Counted from the stretch's first letter, positions 1-11,695 are shown. The stretch: DNA of 64,000 bases from Steromphala cineraria (GCA_916613615.1 OU744721.1:79551060-79615059), one strand, 5' to 3'. Numbers and translations: made by a program. Notes: generated by a model from the letters alone, not told the origin.

Positions 1-1490
1 GAATTGTATACATTTGTATTTTTCAATTTGTAAGTAATTATGTTAAGTTTTCGAAGACATATTTAGTAGCACCATAAATACATAAATACATATTCATGAA
101 TTGAAGTCTTTGGATCGCCTCTGTATGCTTGTGATATGATTGTTTGTTAACAAATAAAAATACATAGCCGAACTAGAACATTAATTTCCCCATGTCTCAT
201 CTTTGTTGTTTTTACTTGTTCTCTTTATTGTTTACATACTGACATACAGACAGACGATGAATCCTGCTAAATCGTTTTTTATACTCTACTACTTTTTAAT
301 TTCCTGAGTATGTTAGTTAGGGTATACATAGAATGGTATTGTTCCAGTCATGTTATATAAATTGATCGGCACTCTTATAAAATATGAAAACACTAGTATG
401 CCAATCAATTATCAAAATAAGAACAGAACAACGGAAAATGACTTTTGACTTAACAGTTTGTGTGTGGTTTTTAAATTCAAAGTGAATATGGGTCAAAAAC
501 ATAAATCACAACTTTGTTGATATTTTTACTCTTGAATAATAAATATTGTACATGATCTCACGTCAGACCAACATATACTCAAGACGATTGTAAACACACA
601 AAGAACCATTACCAGGACAAAATATTTAAGGATTCTATGACTCCATCCTATGGCTCCTGCAGTATTCCTGTTAAACCTTAATCCAGGCCTGTTCAAAAAA
701 GGAGGACGTGACATGCTCGAACATGTGATTCTTTAAAGACTAAATCAATGACAAGCCATGTCGCCTTTACGATCACCATTAACCTTAAACATATAAGCTT
801 TCCCTGTCACAAAGGAGTAGTAATTTAGCAAAGTAAAGCAGTTCATGTATGAACTTTTAGGAAGTAAATAGCCCGGATTTCGCTTGTTTTTTTATCTCTT
901 TGTACTTAAGAACATAATGCAATACATACCCATAATATTTGGCGTTGACGATGGTCTATTGTAAACGGTTATCTTTCATCAAATGTTTCATCAAAACTCT
1001 TGATAGCTTATAGGTGGGTTTTTTATTCACGATGGCGATGATCGGAATTTCTTTCCAAAATGCGGGACGATGTTTAATTAAAAGTTAAAACCTCATACTT
1101 AGGGCTTGACGCTTGTAATTCGATGTTAACCATCAATATTTACATAAAAATACGTTCATAATATCATCAAAAGTGATAACTTTTTTGCCGTTGAGATTGT
1201 TTCGATAATTGGAAAAGATGCCAATTGCCTGATTATCAATAACGATGTCAGCACGTTAATAAATAACCTGGAATGGACTGTTGGCCTGTCTTCAGGCCTT
1301 TTATCTTCAGGAATGATATGATTGTCATCTCTGATTAGAGATGCGTCTTATAATCTTATTCCATTGTCTGAGCCTTGTCATTGTTGCTTTATGTCCGTCA
1401 TTTCACAGGAGTAATATAAAGAAGTATCTGAAGTATATGTAATAGATTGTTCCCTGGATCACATTGAAATATGGTGCCCACTTTCGTAAG
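1..1490. other. Non-coding, no feature recognised
   Basis: AT-rich sequence with stops in all frames. I see no repeat, RNA gene or coding exon here. Short ORFs of about 60 codons are within chance for this composition. Confidence 0.5.
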
Positions 1491-1730
1491 TAATATATAT
1501 GCAGTAACCTCATTTAAAGTCATACTGACAATTGTAGCACCTGCAATATAAGTTTTTATCTAAATCTTCTTTAGTAAATACTTACACGAAATTAATATAT
1601 ATGCAGTAAAGCCATTCAAGTCATATCTTAATTAAATGAAAATGTCATATTTGTTGTTGAAATAACAATGTAACACCTGACATATCAGTTTTTAATTAAA
1701 TGTTCTTTGATATATATCTTCATGGAAAGT
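1491..1730 (+). repeat. Two diverged tandem copies of a ~100-130-bp unit
   Basis: The string aatatatatgcagtaa occurs at 1492-1507 and again at 1594-1609. In both copies it is followed by a cat-tca-agtcata stretch and then a caccTG...agttttta block (about 1539-1560 and 1675-1695). The second copy carries about 30 extra bases. This is a diverged tandem duplication with no coding capacity. Confidence 0.55.
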
Positions 1731-1798
1731 TCTTGCAATCAATACATTCCCTTGCACTATTTGTAATTCAAATTTGACTTAAAAGGGAAAAAATTATG

Positions 1799-1921
1799 TT
1801 TATTTATGAAACATAACACAAAGTACATATACAAGTACATATCGTTTGTAGAATACAGATTGACTGCCTACTCTACAAAGTTTAAAGGTATATGTACTTT
1901 GTGTTATGTTTCATAAATAAA
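1799..1921. repeat. Perfect 34-bp inverted repeat (hairpin)
   Basis: Positions 1799-1832 are the exact reverse complement of 1888-1921, separated by a 55-base spacer. The spacer holds a weaker nested inversion (tttgtag / ctacaaa). The sequence outside the arms does not match. This is most simply a small foldback MITE; a transcript would form a long hairpin. Confidence 0.85.
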
Positions 1922-3027
1922 AACAATTGATGGCCTGAATTCTGAACACACTTTTTTGTACATTTTTTTAAATAATACTTTTTCACATAGCTTATCAAAC
2001 ACTATCAACCAACTGTGGCCATCTTGTTTAGTTAATTGTGAACTGAAGTAGTTGTTGATCAAACTCGTGACTTTAATACTTCATTTTGTCACTTCACTGA
2101 ACGGATCAGCATTAAGTTGACACTTGAAGGCATCCCTCAGTTCTTTTCGACCAACGTTTGGCACATGTGACTCCAACAACTCACTGGGTGTCTCTTTAAG
2201 TCTCAAAGCGATTAGAGTTGGAGAAGTGATGAGCGATCATGTAATGCTGTAAAAAGCTGATTCAAAATCAATATGCCTTCGTAAGGAAGAGGATTTCTTC
2301 GTTTCAAAACACGAATGCTGCTATCAAGTGTCAATATTGGGATTTTTTGAAGCAGAAACCAATCACGAAAGCCAAACAAAATTAATGTTTTGCATGAAAT
2401 TATCACTTTTTTCAATCGTATAAGCTGTCCAAATGTCCATTAATTCGCTCTGGAGTTGTTGCATGTATGTTTATTGGATCTCAACATGCATATCAAAAAC
2501 GATCTTTACATGTGATATCAGATTTCTGACATTTGACTTATAAATCATAAACAATCTGTTGTAATTTCAGTTTGGATTAAGCCTGTAGTTTTAAATCATT
2601 TGAAACTGAGGATTGGACTAAGGACTATGTGAATAGACCTTTGTCAGATTTTCCACTAGAAGCAAACATTGCAAGACAAAATTAAAACTCTGTAGTGCGG
2701 AATAAAATTTTTATATTAAAGTTTCAAATGGATTTCAGTCCCATCTAATTCCAAATTTGTTGATGTTATTGATTAACGACTCGTAGACGAAGGATTCCAC
2801 ATTACCTGTAGAAGGTTTTAAAAGTTCAATCTGTATTTGGAAACAAATAAAACACTTAGAATTTTCCTAAGCGGTAAACTCATAAACTCTCTTCAAGTCT
2901 TTAGTTCTATGGTTGTATTACCTGGCATCTTCGGTATGACAGTTCACTAAGGGAAAACATTGAGATTGGGTTCATCTTGCCAGAGAATGGTTAAAGAAGA
3001 ATTGCCACACAGATATTTTCTTTCTTA
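1922..3027. other. Non-coding, no feature recognised
   Basis: AT-rich sequence without a recognisable gene or repeat. A 67-codon minus-strand ORF (2212-2415) resembles no family I know and has no splice or poly(A) context. Confidence 0.45.
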
Positions 3028-3220
3028 CGACAAATTAAGTGTTAATGTCTGATGCTTGACATATGGATCCCTTGTGATGAGAACTTTCAGATGACACCAT
3101 GACATTTGACCTTGTGACCTTGACCTTGACACAGCGAGCAGGATGCATCCGGGGGCATTCGTGTTTCACAAACACATCTTGTTATTCTAGCGACAAATTA
3201 AGTGTTAATGTCTGATGCTT
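3028..3220 (+). mobile_element. Short dispersed repeat framed by a 30-bp direct repeat
   Basis: The 30 bases at 3028-3057 recur exactly at 3191-3220. Between them lie 133 bases carrying three TGACCT hexamers (3112-3131), a ccgggggcattcgtg block and a hairpin-like gtttcacaaacac tail. I recall such G-rich and aacacatcttgtt tails from dispersed molluscan repeats. The framing repeat is long for a target-site duplication, so this may be an insertion with an unusually long duplication or a local tandem duplication. The first is favoured because the inner sequence differs in character from its flanks. Confidence 0.5.
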
Positions 3221-5053
3221 ATTCATCTTCTTGATCCATACTCGATGATGCTGAATTTTGAAATATTGCATTATTAAAAACAAAATGACACAAATCATAA
3301 TTTGGAGAGAGTTTCGATGCAAACCAAACAGAGGGACAAGAGCGAATGATAATAAGAAATGTAATTACATGTATGCTTTGAGTTGTGCTTTCCATATAAT
3401 CAAATTGTTCTTACCATTCCTTAAAATGATGAATAGGATTCCATTTGGAACATGAATTGCTGCTTCACAGATTCAAACAAAGTGCTCGTAGTTTCATCCA
3501 TCATCTCTGTTTTTTTCAGTTCTGAACAGACATGCAATGCAAAAAAGCTTGTGTGATTTGCACGGCTATATTGTACGGACACTCGAAGTCATTCATCACC
3601 TGATTGCAAACGTAAGTTATATTCAAAGTTTGATTTATGAATGAGAGGGAAAGAATGTTCTTTATTTTGTATTAAAAAAATTTAAATAGCAATCATAATA
3701 TCTCAATTAGAGTCAAGAACAATAGTCGTTTCAAGAAATGAAAATAGAGGTCATGTATGCAACCAATTTCGTGATAAATCAAGATTAAACTTTGTATATC
3801 ATCACTGAATAAGAGCGCATTTGAAAGAAAGTCTTTCAGCAAACGTTACTACCTTTCAATTATTATTTACCCCAACAAACAAACAGAGATTCCTTTTGAA
3901 ATGGTGATTCATGCTTACCATGGCAAGAACATTATTGATTGACTTATTTTCAAATATCAATAGTTGAAACCTTAGTGCTAAATTATAGTCTTTGCAAGAG
4001 GAAGCAGCTTTCAAATTTGCATCTACAGATTAACTTCATTTTCATCCCGAAATAATGGAATACGCTTTGCAGCAACTCTGGCATCACACACAAGTTAGAC
4101 ATTGGTAATTTGATGACTTAGTTCTTGGCTTATCTCGGTCAATCTAAAAGACCTCTAATGAATTGGTTATCTGCAATGTGTAGATTGATTAAAGAGTGTT
4201 GATTGGTTCTGAGAAGTCACAAGCCCTACTGACCTATATGTTAGATTGACCTGGAGGTATCAAGAATCACAAAAGTCATGCATAACAAATTCAGAAATCA
4301 ACGGTGAATGGGTAATTTTTTATTCACAATATTCAACAAATTTTCCTCTGACTCAAAGTTGATGGCCCTATATCTAACGAATGCAAGCTCAAAGCATTGT
4401 TGTAGATTTATCATATTTATATATTGAAAAAAACATCTGCACAAACGTAAGCTTCAGTAATAGCACATAATAAACATGTACGCCAAGGACTGTTGTGTAG
4501 AATGGCTAATCAGACTAAAAACAACCTTTCCAATTTGTGATAGCAAAAAGTCTTGTCGCACAAATAATTTGACACTGATTTGAAAGATCCTTACAAAATT
4601 GTTATTCGGCATTGAATTTTCACTGTTCATAACTATGTTCAACAAAATTTTGATAGAAAGACTTCGTGTTTTATTGTATATGATTAATGTTAACGAAGCA
4701 CACTAGATTACCAAATTCCTTATCTACATGTACATTCTACCTCTAATATAATACTCTATTCTGACGGACTCTGGCACTCTGTAACCATACATATGTATCG
4801 CACTGTTATCAGTTCCCTTCACGACTTTTGCTTCAATGGTAATCGCTTACTACGGTTCAAGTACATGCACGGACACATCAATTGGATATCGGGGTAAAAC
4901 ATCATTGCCGTTGCCGTTTTAGCGGTAAAAGTGGACGTTTTATTGTACTTTGTTTAATTTCTTATGGTGTTTTTTTTATGAAAACCTATATGTGGCCTAT
5001 GAGAACGGGATTGTCGATCAGTTGTGTGAACCTGTCCGCTCATTAATGGGGTT
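3221..5053. other. Non-coding, no feature recognised
   Basis: Upstream flank of the Gypsy element. Short ORFs on both strands have no protein-like composition. No RNA gene or repeat was recognised. Confidence 0.45.
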
Positions 5054-5058
5054 GAATT
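5054..5058 (+). other. Left target-site duplication (GAATT) of the Gypsy element
   Basis: The five bases gaatt sit directly before the 5' LTR and are repeated directly after the 3' LTR at 9932-9936. Five-base duplications are usual for Ty3/Gypsy integrases. The match fixes both element ends to the base. Confidence 0.9.
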
Positions 5059-5211
5059 TGTTACAATATCTGGCCTGGTTACCCTCGCGTACTTCCGGTT
5101 CTCCGGATTTTAATGTAACTCAGTTTCCGGTTAGTAAAATGGCTGACTAAACCCACGATCTCTCTCTTTGTCTTTCTTATGGGCTTTACAACCCCACATG
5201 ATATTGAAACA
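5059..5211 (+). repeat. 5' LTR
   Basis: It begins TGTTACAATATC and ends ATATTGAAACA, giving the usual TG...CA termini. At 153 bp it is short even for the Mag clade. It differs from the 3' LTR by G/A, A/T and T/C changes at three internal sites. It holds a (TC)n stretch and a possible weak TATA-less promoter. No AATAAA is visible inside. Confidence 0.95.
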
Positions 5212-5229
5212 TGGTGGCAGCGCAGGGAT
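5212..5229 (+). other. Primer binding site, tRNA-Leu type
   Basis: TGGTGGCAGCG directly abuts the 5' LTR. It is complementary to the CCA end and acceptor stem of animal tRNA-Leu (AAG/TAG type) as I recall it. The match then weakens. Use of a leucine tRNA primer is also what I recall for Steamer-type elements. Confidence 0.75.
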
Positions 5230-5445
5230 AATCTCTTCTTACTATGAAAATACTTATGAATCCTACTTTCCATAGACAACTGACTCTCTAACTTTACTGA
5301 ACGCAACACGAAGGGACAGTGTTATTGTGAAGACCACGTGGGACATTATCAAGTGTGCCGTTGATGTTTGATTCATGGACTCACTGGTAAATATCATGTG
5401 ATATGACAGAACTTAAACATGAACTCTTTCTCATAACTACGATGT

Positions 5446-6669
5446 ATGTATCAGATTTCAAAAACTCTGAATATGAACCATAACTCTGATACCGATTCTG
5501 GTGAAGAGCAAACGGAAGCTCAGTCTGGGCCAAGCATGGCGACTAGTGCTAATCATGATACCAGTCACTTCAGACCACCTGAACCTCTCAAGTTAGGTGA
5601 TGATCCTGTTAGAAACTGGACACTTTGGAAACAAATGTGGGGTCACTACTGTGTAATTACAGGTAAAAATGAAGAAACATATGATAAGAAAATCCTTAGA
5701 TCATATTTGATTTCTACAATGGGTGTAGAAGGTCTACAAATCTATAACTCTTGTGATCCTCTGGAAACTGACTCTGTGAAGGATATTATAACAAAGATAG
5801 ACTCTCATATTCTTGATGAAAGTAATGAGACTTTTGAAAGGTACAAGTTCAACACTAGAACTCAACAACCAAATGAAAATATTGACGCCTATGTAGCAGC
5901 TATCAAGCAGCTTGTTAAAACATGCAATTTTTGTGATTGCCTTAGAGACACACTTACAAGGGACAGAACTGTGTTAGGCATATCAGACTCCAATACTCGC
6001 AAACGCTTACTGCAGGAACGCAAGCTTACATTGGCCAAGTGCATTGACATCTGTCGAAGCAATGAAAATACAGCATCACAGTTGAAAGTCATTACAGCAG
6101 CACAAAATGGTGAAGTCAACAAAGTAACAAGACAGCATCCCAAGTCAAGAAATCACAAAGACAGACAGCAGTCCAACTTTAGACCTACTCACAAAGGTTT
6201 TAACAACAGACACAAACAGAATACCTACCAAGCTCAACAACCACGACTGAACACTTGTAAGTTTTGTGGACGAGAACATGTGTCTCGCAAAGAATTGTGT
6301 CCAGCTTGGGGAAAGACATGCAAGTCGTGTAAAAGACCAAACCATTTTGACATATGTTGTACTTACACTCAAAAGTCTGTTCATGGGGTTCAAATCAATG
6401 AAAACTCTTCACAAAGTGAAGATCAACCACAAGATGGTTATGTGTTCACACTCTCTGAAACAGCAGCAGAAGATGTAAACAAAGTGAATACACCAAATTC
6501 AGATCTCATTTTAGCTGACATGACCATTGATGATAACACTTCAGTTACATTCCAAGTTGACTGCGGCTCAACAGTAAACATCTTTCCGTCCAAGTTTGTG
6601 AACTGTGCATTACAGGACAGTGAAACACAACTGAAAATGTACAATCAATATCTGACACAGCCATTAGGA
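5446..6669 (+). CDS. gag: Gag and aspartic protease region (Mag-clade Gypsy)
   Basis: About 408 sense codons, then a frameshift leading to a stop at 6679-6681. Order: acidic Ser/Thr-rich N-terminus; a capsid-like helical region (roughly residues 50-205); a basic Gln/Asn-rich linker; a double zinc-knuckle module at about 270-304 (CKFCGREH ... CPAWGKTC ... CKSCKRPNHF), which would bind RNA; then the protease with DCGS (Asp about 372) where most families have D(T/S)G. Gag would package element RNA into particles and the protease would cut Gag-Pol. The first ATG (5446) is used here; a second in-frame ATG at 5473 is equally possible. In related elements gag and pol form one long frame. Here a one-base deletion near 6670 separates them. 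Confidence 0.85.
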
Positions 6670-6671
6670 AG

Positions 6672-7328
6672 TGTACATTGAAAGTCACAAACCCAGGAAA
6701 TGGGAGGTCATATGATATTGAATTTCAAGTCATAAAAGAAGATCTGACACCACTTCTCAGCAGAAGGTCAGCGGAATTAATGGAACTTATCACCGTCAAC
6801 TATCAAAACTTTCAGCAGATCAACAAGGTCACTACAGAGACGATGCTGTCCAAGTTCAACGACGTCTTCGACAAAAACTCACAAGGTACTTTTCAAGGAG
6901 AAGTACGCCTACATGTGAAGGAAGGTACTATGCCATCCCAATGCCCACCAAGAAGAGTACCTCTGGCTATTAAGCCGAAACTGAAAGAAGAGCTCGACCG
7001 GCTGGTCAAGCTTGGTGTACTAGCACCAGTAACTGAACCCACTGAATGGTGCTCACAAATCTCAGTACAGATCAAGAAATCAGGTCAACTGAGAGTGTGT
7101 GTTGACCCGAAATCTCTTAATGATGCTCTACAACGGGAACGGTACCCGTTACCTACTATTGACGATGTTCTCCCTAAGATTGCTAAGGCCAGAGTGTTCA
7201 GCAAGGTAGACCTGACACATGGATACTGGCACTGCGTATTGGATGAAGACAGCAGTTATCTCACTACTGTAATAACTCCTTTCGGTAGGTACCGATGGCT
7301 GCGACTGCCCTTTGGAACAAGGTCAGTT
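6672..7328 (+). pseudogene. pol: Pol part 1: protease end and N-terminal half of reverse transcriptase
   Basis: This frame continues gag-pro after the deletion near 6670. It holds the linker TPLLSRRSAELM, the RT entry LRVCVDPKSLNDALQRERYP, the motif-A Asp in FSKVDLTHGYW and the LRLPFG motif. It would copy element RNA into DNA. The frame is lost just after LPFG: the family pattern resumes one frame lower at codon GAA 7331, so one base is missing at about 7329. There is no separate start codon, so this is a segment of Gag-Pol and not a gene of its own. Confidence 0.85.
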
Positions 7329-7330
7329 CG

Positions 7331-8230
7331 GAAATCTTTCAGAGAATGCTGCACAAGAATCTGGAAGGATTAACAGGTGTCTTCTGTGTAGCAGATGATG
7401 TGTTAGTGCATGGAGAAAATGAAGATGTGCACGATACAAACCTCAAAAGTTTGCTTCAACGTTGCAGTGAGAGAAATATGAAGTTGAACAGAGACAAGTG
7501 TGTTTTTAAGACTGACCACGTTGAATTCCTCGGACATGAAATCACTGCAACAGGTCTGAAAGCAGACAAGAAGAAAGTGGAGGCAATACTGGAAATGGAA
7601 ACTCCAGCTGATGTTGAAGCAGTCCGACGACTGCAAGGAACAGTCAACTACCTCGCGAAATTTCTTCCAAGACTATCAGATGTCATGGAACCAATAAGGC
7701 GTCTAACTCACCAAGAGGTTAGATGGGAATGGACGGATGAACAAGACAGAGCAATGACAGAGATCAAGACGTTGCTGACTGAAGCACCTGTGCTGAGGTA
7801 CTATGATCCTCAAGTAGAATTACACATTGAGTGTGATGCCTCAAGCAAGGGACTGGGTGCAGCTCTTATCCAGGAAGAGAGACCACTAGCATATGCTAGC
7901 CGAGCACTGTCTGATACAGAATGTGGCTACGCACAGATAGAGAAAGAGTGTCTGGCGATTGTTTTCGCTCTAGAGAAATTTCACCAGTACACTTTCGGCA
8001 GAACTACGATTGTTCACTCTGATCACAAGCCGTTTGAAGCTATCCTGAGAAAACCTCTGTACAAGGCACCCAAACGACTTCAATCCATGATGCTGAGACT
8101 CCTTCAATACGATATTGATGTTGTGTACGGACCAGGTAAATTGATGTACCTGTCAGACATGCTTTCCAGAGCATACATCAACTCAATCACAACCTCGAAC
8201 ATGCAGGACAAATTTTCATCAGTTAACGCA
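7331..8230 (+). pseudogene. pol: Pol part 2: C-terminal RT and RNase H
   Basis: It resumes at EIFQRML and carries the RT catalytic pair in CVADDVLVHG, the thumb and connection (FLGHEITATGLK, WEWTDEQDRAM), then RNase H. The RNase H acidic residues are in ECDASSKGLGAAL, QIEKECLAIVFALEKF, HSDHKP and YLSDMLSRA. RNase H would remove the RNA template. The frame ends at a stop at 8243-8245. Compared with the Mag-type layout I recall, the linker between RNase H and the integrase zinc finger looks short, so the frame change near 8232 may reflect a deletion of several tens of bases and not a single-base change. Confidence 0.85.
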
Positions 8231-8234
8231 ATTG

Positions 8235-8513
8235 GACATATATAAGCCGGAATATAAGACGGATCTACATGAAAGACTAGCTCCATATTTCTCTACCAGA
8301 GATGAATACACCGTCCATGATGGTTTGGTGTTCAAGGGAGAACGCATTGTTGTACCTGAAAACATGCGATCTCATGTCAAAAAACTCCTCCACACATCTC
8401 ACCTTGGTACAGATAGCATGTTGAGAAGAGCTAGAGAATGTGTGTACTGGCCGGGTATGACTGACCAGATCAAGCAGATCACTGAATCTTGTGACGCATG
8501 TCAGACATACTGC
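8235..8513 (+). pseudogene. pol: Pol part 3: integrase N-terminal zinc finger
   Basis: It holds PYFSTRDEYTVHDGLVFKGE followed by the HHCC module: LLHTSH (two His three residues apart) and CDACQ. This is the zinc-binding N-domain of the integrase that inserts the cDNA. It ends at TGA 8514-8516. Reading continues in the same frame beyond it with SQQKET, which matches the family, so the stop is a nonsense change, most simply CGA to TGA (a CpG transition). Confidence 0.85.
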
Positions 8514-8516
8514 TGA

Positions 8517-9533
8517 TCACAACAGAAGGAAACACTGATGACTATTGAAGCCGAATATCCGTGGGAGATAGTTGGAACAGACCTATTTACCTTTGAAGGT
8601 CGAGAATACCTGCTCACGATTGACTATTTCAGTGGTTTCTGGGAAGTGGACTATCTCACTTCAACTACTTCCGCAGCAGTGATCAGAGCTCTGAAAGTTC
8701 ATTTCTCACGACATGGGATGCCTGACAAACTCATCTCGGATAATGGTCTGCAATTCGTAAATGAGGAATTCTTGTCATTCACAAAAGCTTGGGACATTGT
8801 TCACTGTACCAGTTCGCCGAGACACCCGAACGCTAATGGCAAAGCGGAATCTGGTGTTAAAGCAGCCAAAACAATGATGAGTAAGTGTAAAAGGTCGAAA
8901 ATGGATCCCTATCTATGCTTGCTTGAGCTGAGAAATACTCCAACTCAGAACACAGGGACCAGTCCTACCCAGAAGCTGTTTAACAGAAGGACTAGATCGC
9001 TAATGCCTATGTCCGAAGAATTGCTCACTCCTGGAAGTGAAAAGAACTACAGAATTAACCAAAGAGCCATTGAGAAATCACACAGAAAACAAGCTGAAGT
9101 CTACAACAGACATGCACGAGACATGTCTCCCCTTAATGTTGGAGATTCAGTACGAATGAAGCCTTTTAGACCGGGGCACAAAGAGTGGGAACAAGGAACT
9201 GTGAGAAAACAACTGGATGAACGGTCATATGAAATAGACAGCGCAAATGGATCATTCAGAAGAAACAGAGTACACCTGAAGAAAACAAGTGAAACTAACT
9301 CTCCTTCTCCTAGATCCCCACCTTCTACTGCAGCGGCCAGAGGATCAGACATTCCTCTGCTAACTAAACATCCAACACTAGAGATGTCAACTGAACCCAT
9401 TACAGAGTCTGAGACTGTTAGACCTCATACTGTGGTAATGACTGAGTCGGAGATATCTGACAACCCGAGACGATCAACGAGGCAAAGCATGATACCAGCC
9501 TACCTCAATGACTTTGAGGTGTCCCTGAAGTAG
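8517..9533 (+). pseudogene. pol: Pol part 4: integrase catalytic core and C-terminal domain
   Basis: Same frame as the zinc finger, beyond the TGA. The DDE core is intact: Asp in EIVGTDLFTFEG, Asp in LISDNGLQF, Glu in NGKAESGVK. The C-terminal domain (VGDSVRMKPFRPGHKEWEQ ... YEIDS ... RRNRVHLKK) is of the Mag type and has no chromodomain. The Ser/Thr/Pro-rich tail ends at TAG 9531-9533. The first ATG is 8538, but no independent start is expected. No env-like ORF follows. Confidence 0.88.
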
Positions 9534-9765
9534 ACCGACAACCTGATGTTCCAGTTTGAATGGACTGTTATTTGTTAAAGTGTTTAATTCCAAACCGTTC
9601 TGAAGGACTTTTAAGTAATACCTACATGAAACAACTTCAAGCATTAATATCTTCTTAAAAGTTACTTAAAATTCATTGACTTTTATTAATTCTTCTTTCT
9701 TTTGATCACTTGTACAGGTGATTGCAATTTTCAACTCCTTTTCATGTTAAAGTTTATAGTTTTTC
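9534..9765 (+). other. 3' untranslated region of the Gypsy element
   Basis: 232 bases between the pol stop and the polypurine tract. It has no ORF of note and no second gene such as env. Confidence 0.7.
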
Positions 9766-9778
9766 AAAAAGAGGAGGA
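9766..9778 (+). other. Polypurine tract
   Basis: The all-purine run aaaaagaggagga directly abuts the 3' LTR, where plus-strand DNA synthesis is primed. Confidence 0.9.
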
Positions 9779-9931
9779 TGTTACAATATCTGGCCTGGTT
9801 ACCCTCGCGTACTTCCGGTTCTCCAGATTTTAATGTATCTCAGTTTCCGGTTAGTAAAATGGCTGACTAAACCCACGATCTCTCTCTCTGTCTTTCTTAT
9901 GGGCTTTACAACCCCACATGATATTGAAACA
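9779..9931 (+). repeat. 3' LTR
   Basis: 153 bp with the same ends as the 5' LTR and three substitutions relative to it. The GAATT duplication follows at 9932-9936. Confidence 0.95.
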
Positions 9932-9936
9932 GAATT

Positions 9937-11598
9937 CCCCGCCGTCAAATATAAATAAATAATGTTTTCGTGCTATGCAATATATAGTCAGAACATATTT
10001 CAACTGGTGGACAACTTGATGCATTCATTGTGTTATGAGATCTTTTGAATATGGCACACAATATATCACAGGTCGACAAATTTCTGTTAACATAAAAATA
10101 AAGAGAGACAATGTTTAAGTCAATTACTGATTACAAAAGATAAACCCTTCTGAAGAGCACATGAAATGAACATTTACTAAAAAAACTTTAGTTTATCCTC
10201 TAACACAATTTCTTTCTAATTTGCATCTTGCATATATTTCACAATTAAATAATCAAATTTCTGAAATATTCATCATTGGCGGGCTCCTTCCCAACGCTAG
10301 TCCTGGAAGGCTCATGACCAAAACCTCCTTGCTCTTCTCGTTTTTATGTGATTTCTTTTATGGGAAATCAGGTATTCACTAGTGGAGGATGTGTCCAGAT
10401 CAGATATGCAATATACGTACGAAGGAGCCAATTCAGACTGAAGTCTATCTACATATATATGAGGCATCGATATTAAATATCTGTCTGAACACTTGGCGCC
10501 CAAAAGAATTTAACACTAAGGGTACAGATCTGATTGGCAGCTATTTAGGATGAATAATCTTGGCAAAAGTATATTTTTCTGAAAGTCTTTTGTTGTTTAT
10601 TTCTAAGATAAAGAGGCTCATTATCTTTCTCTGTCCATTTGTTCTTAAATTGTTTACTTGATCTCGTTTCTTTACAGAACCAGCTTTGAAGTTGGTGACA
10701 TGTCCAAATTAGTTTCTCTCAAACATTCCTCTCTCATCAGATGGTCTTGGGGTGTCATAAAGGCAGACGTGTCTAATTAGTTTCATAATCAGTAATATTT
10801 AGTTCTACTGTCTTTCGACATCACACACAAAAGAAACGAGAATGAGTAAGAGAACAAGGGAATTTATTACAGCCCCTTTTTCACACTGCTTCAGTAACTT
10901 TGTTAAGGTGCACTGCCTTTGGTGCAGAAATATAGTTAAACAAAAGAAGATCACTGTCACGTACAATGTAACAACATATTTGTCTTCAGTCAATCATTAA
11001 CACACTCTTATCATCATTTGCTTTAGCATTTTAAATGAAAATTTAAGGATAAACGATGGTAATAATTAACCTTCTGGTAAGGGTTATGTTGATAATATTC
11101 AGGATTAATCAATTGCAACCTTTAGTGTTTTCGCGCCTTACTCCTTTGATCTGAAATATGTATTGACTATTACAAACAAACATAAACATTGCATCCAGAA
11201 AGTGAATAAACATCACACTTCGAAGTGTCGATCTATCTATCTATCTATCAAGTATTCTACTACTAAGGAAGTCTATCTTTTTAAGGTTTTGTAATTTAAA
11301 CGGTTTAATATATCTAGAATAACTAAACGTTTTAGCAATTTGTCCCCATGATCTACCCTGATGTCACATATTGTAAAGTAATCATTGATACACAAAATCA
11401 GTATTATAGCCAGTGTTTATGATGAAAACATTTCGAACGGCAAGTATCAGATTAAAGGAGGTATGAACGTTACCTTATAAGCTTAACTGTTAACTACAAC
11501 GGGGAAATCGTCTTTTCAAATAGTTTTTAATCTACTTGCAAAAAAAGCGTGGTGAAATTAGTCTTTAATTGACAAGAGTAAACAAGAGTCATCAGAAG
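9937..11598. other. Non-coding; (ATCT)n microsatellite at 11230-11249
   Basis: No gene recognised. The only simple feature is five ATCT/CTAT repeats at about 11230-11249. Confidence 0.5.
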
Positions 11599-11695
11599 AT
11601 GACATATCCCACCGGTTCCACATGATCTAAAGATGTAAACCTTTGAAAGATAATTGTAAATTTTTCAATATAATATAAGCTAATATATATAAAAC

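Larger units (their letters stand above)
5059..9931 (+). mobile_element. Ty3/Gypsy LTR retrotransposon, Mag clade (Steamer-like), defective
   Basis: A 4,873-bp element with all structural parts in order: 5' LTR (5059-5211), primer binding site (5212), gag with zinc knuckle and aspartic protease, reverse transcriptase, RNase H, integrase, polypurine tract (9766-9778) and 3' LTR (9779-9931). The LTRs differ at only 3 of 153 positions, so the insertion is fairly young. The short LTRs, tRNA-Leu-type primer site, CX2CX4H-type knuckle without an envelope gene, and integrase style fit the Mag clade, which includes the bivalve Steamer elements. Coding is broken near 6670, near 7329 and near 8232 (frame changes) and at 8514 (stop), so this copy cannot make an intact Gag-Pol. 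It could still be mobilised in trans because its cis sites look intact. The clade assignment rests on recalled family features, not on a tree. Confidence 0.93.

Noticed and set aside
3108..3131. Three TGACCT hexamers as a nuclear-receptor response element
   Set aside because: They belong to a dispersed repeat, so the spacing is inherited from the repeat. No nearby gene supports regulation.
5889..9400. ORFs on the minus strand and in other frames across the Gypsy element
   Set aside because: They lie opposite or across the gag and pol frames and show no motif of their own.
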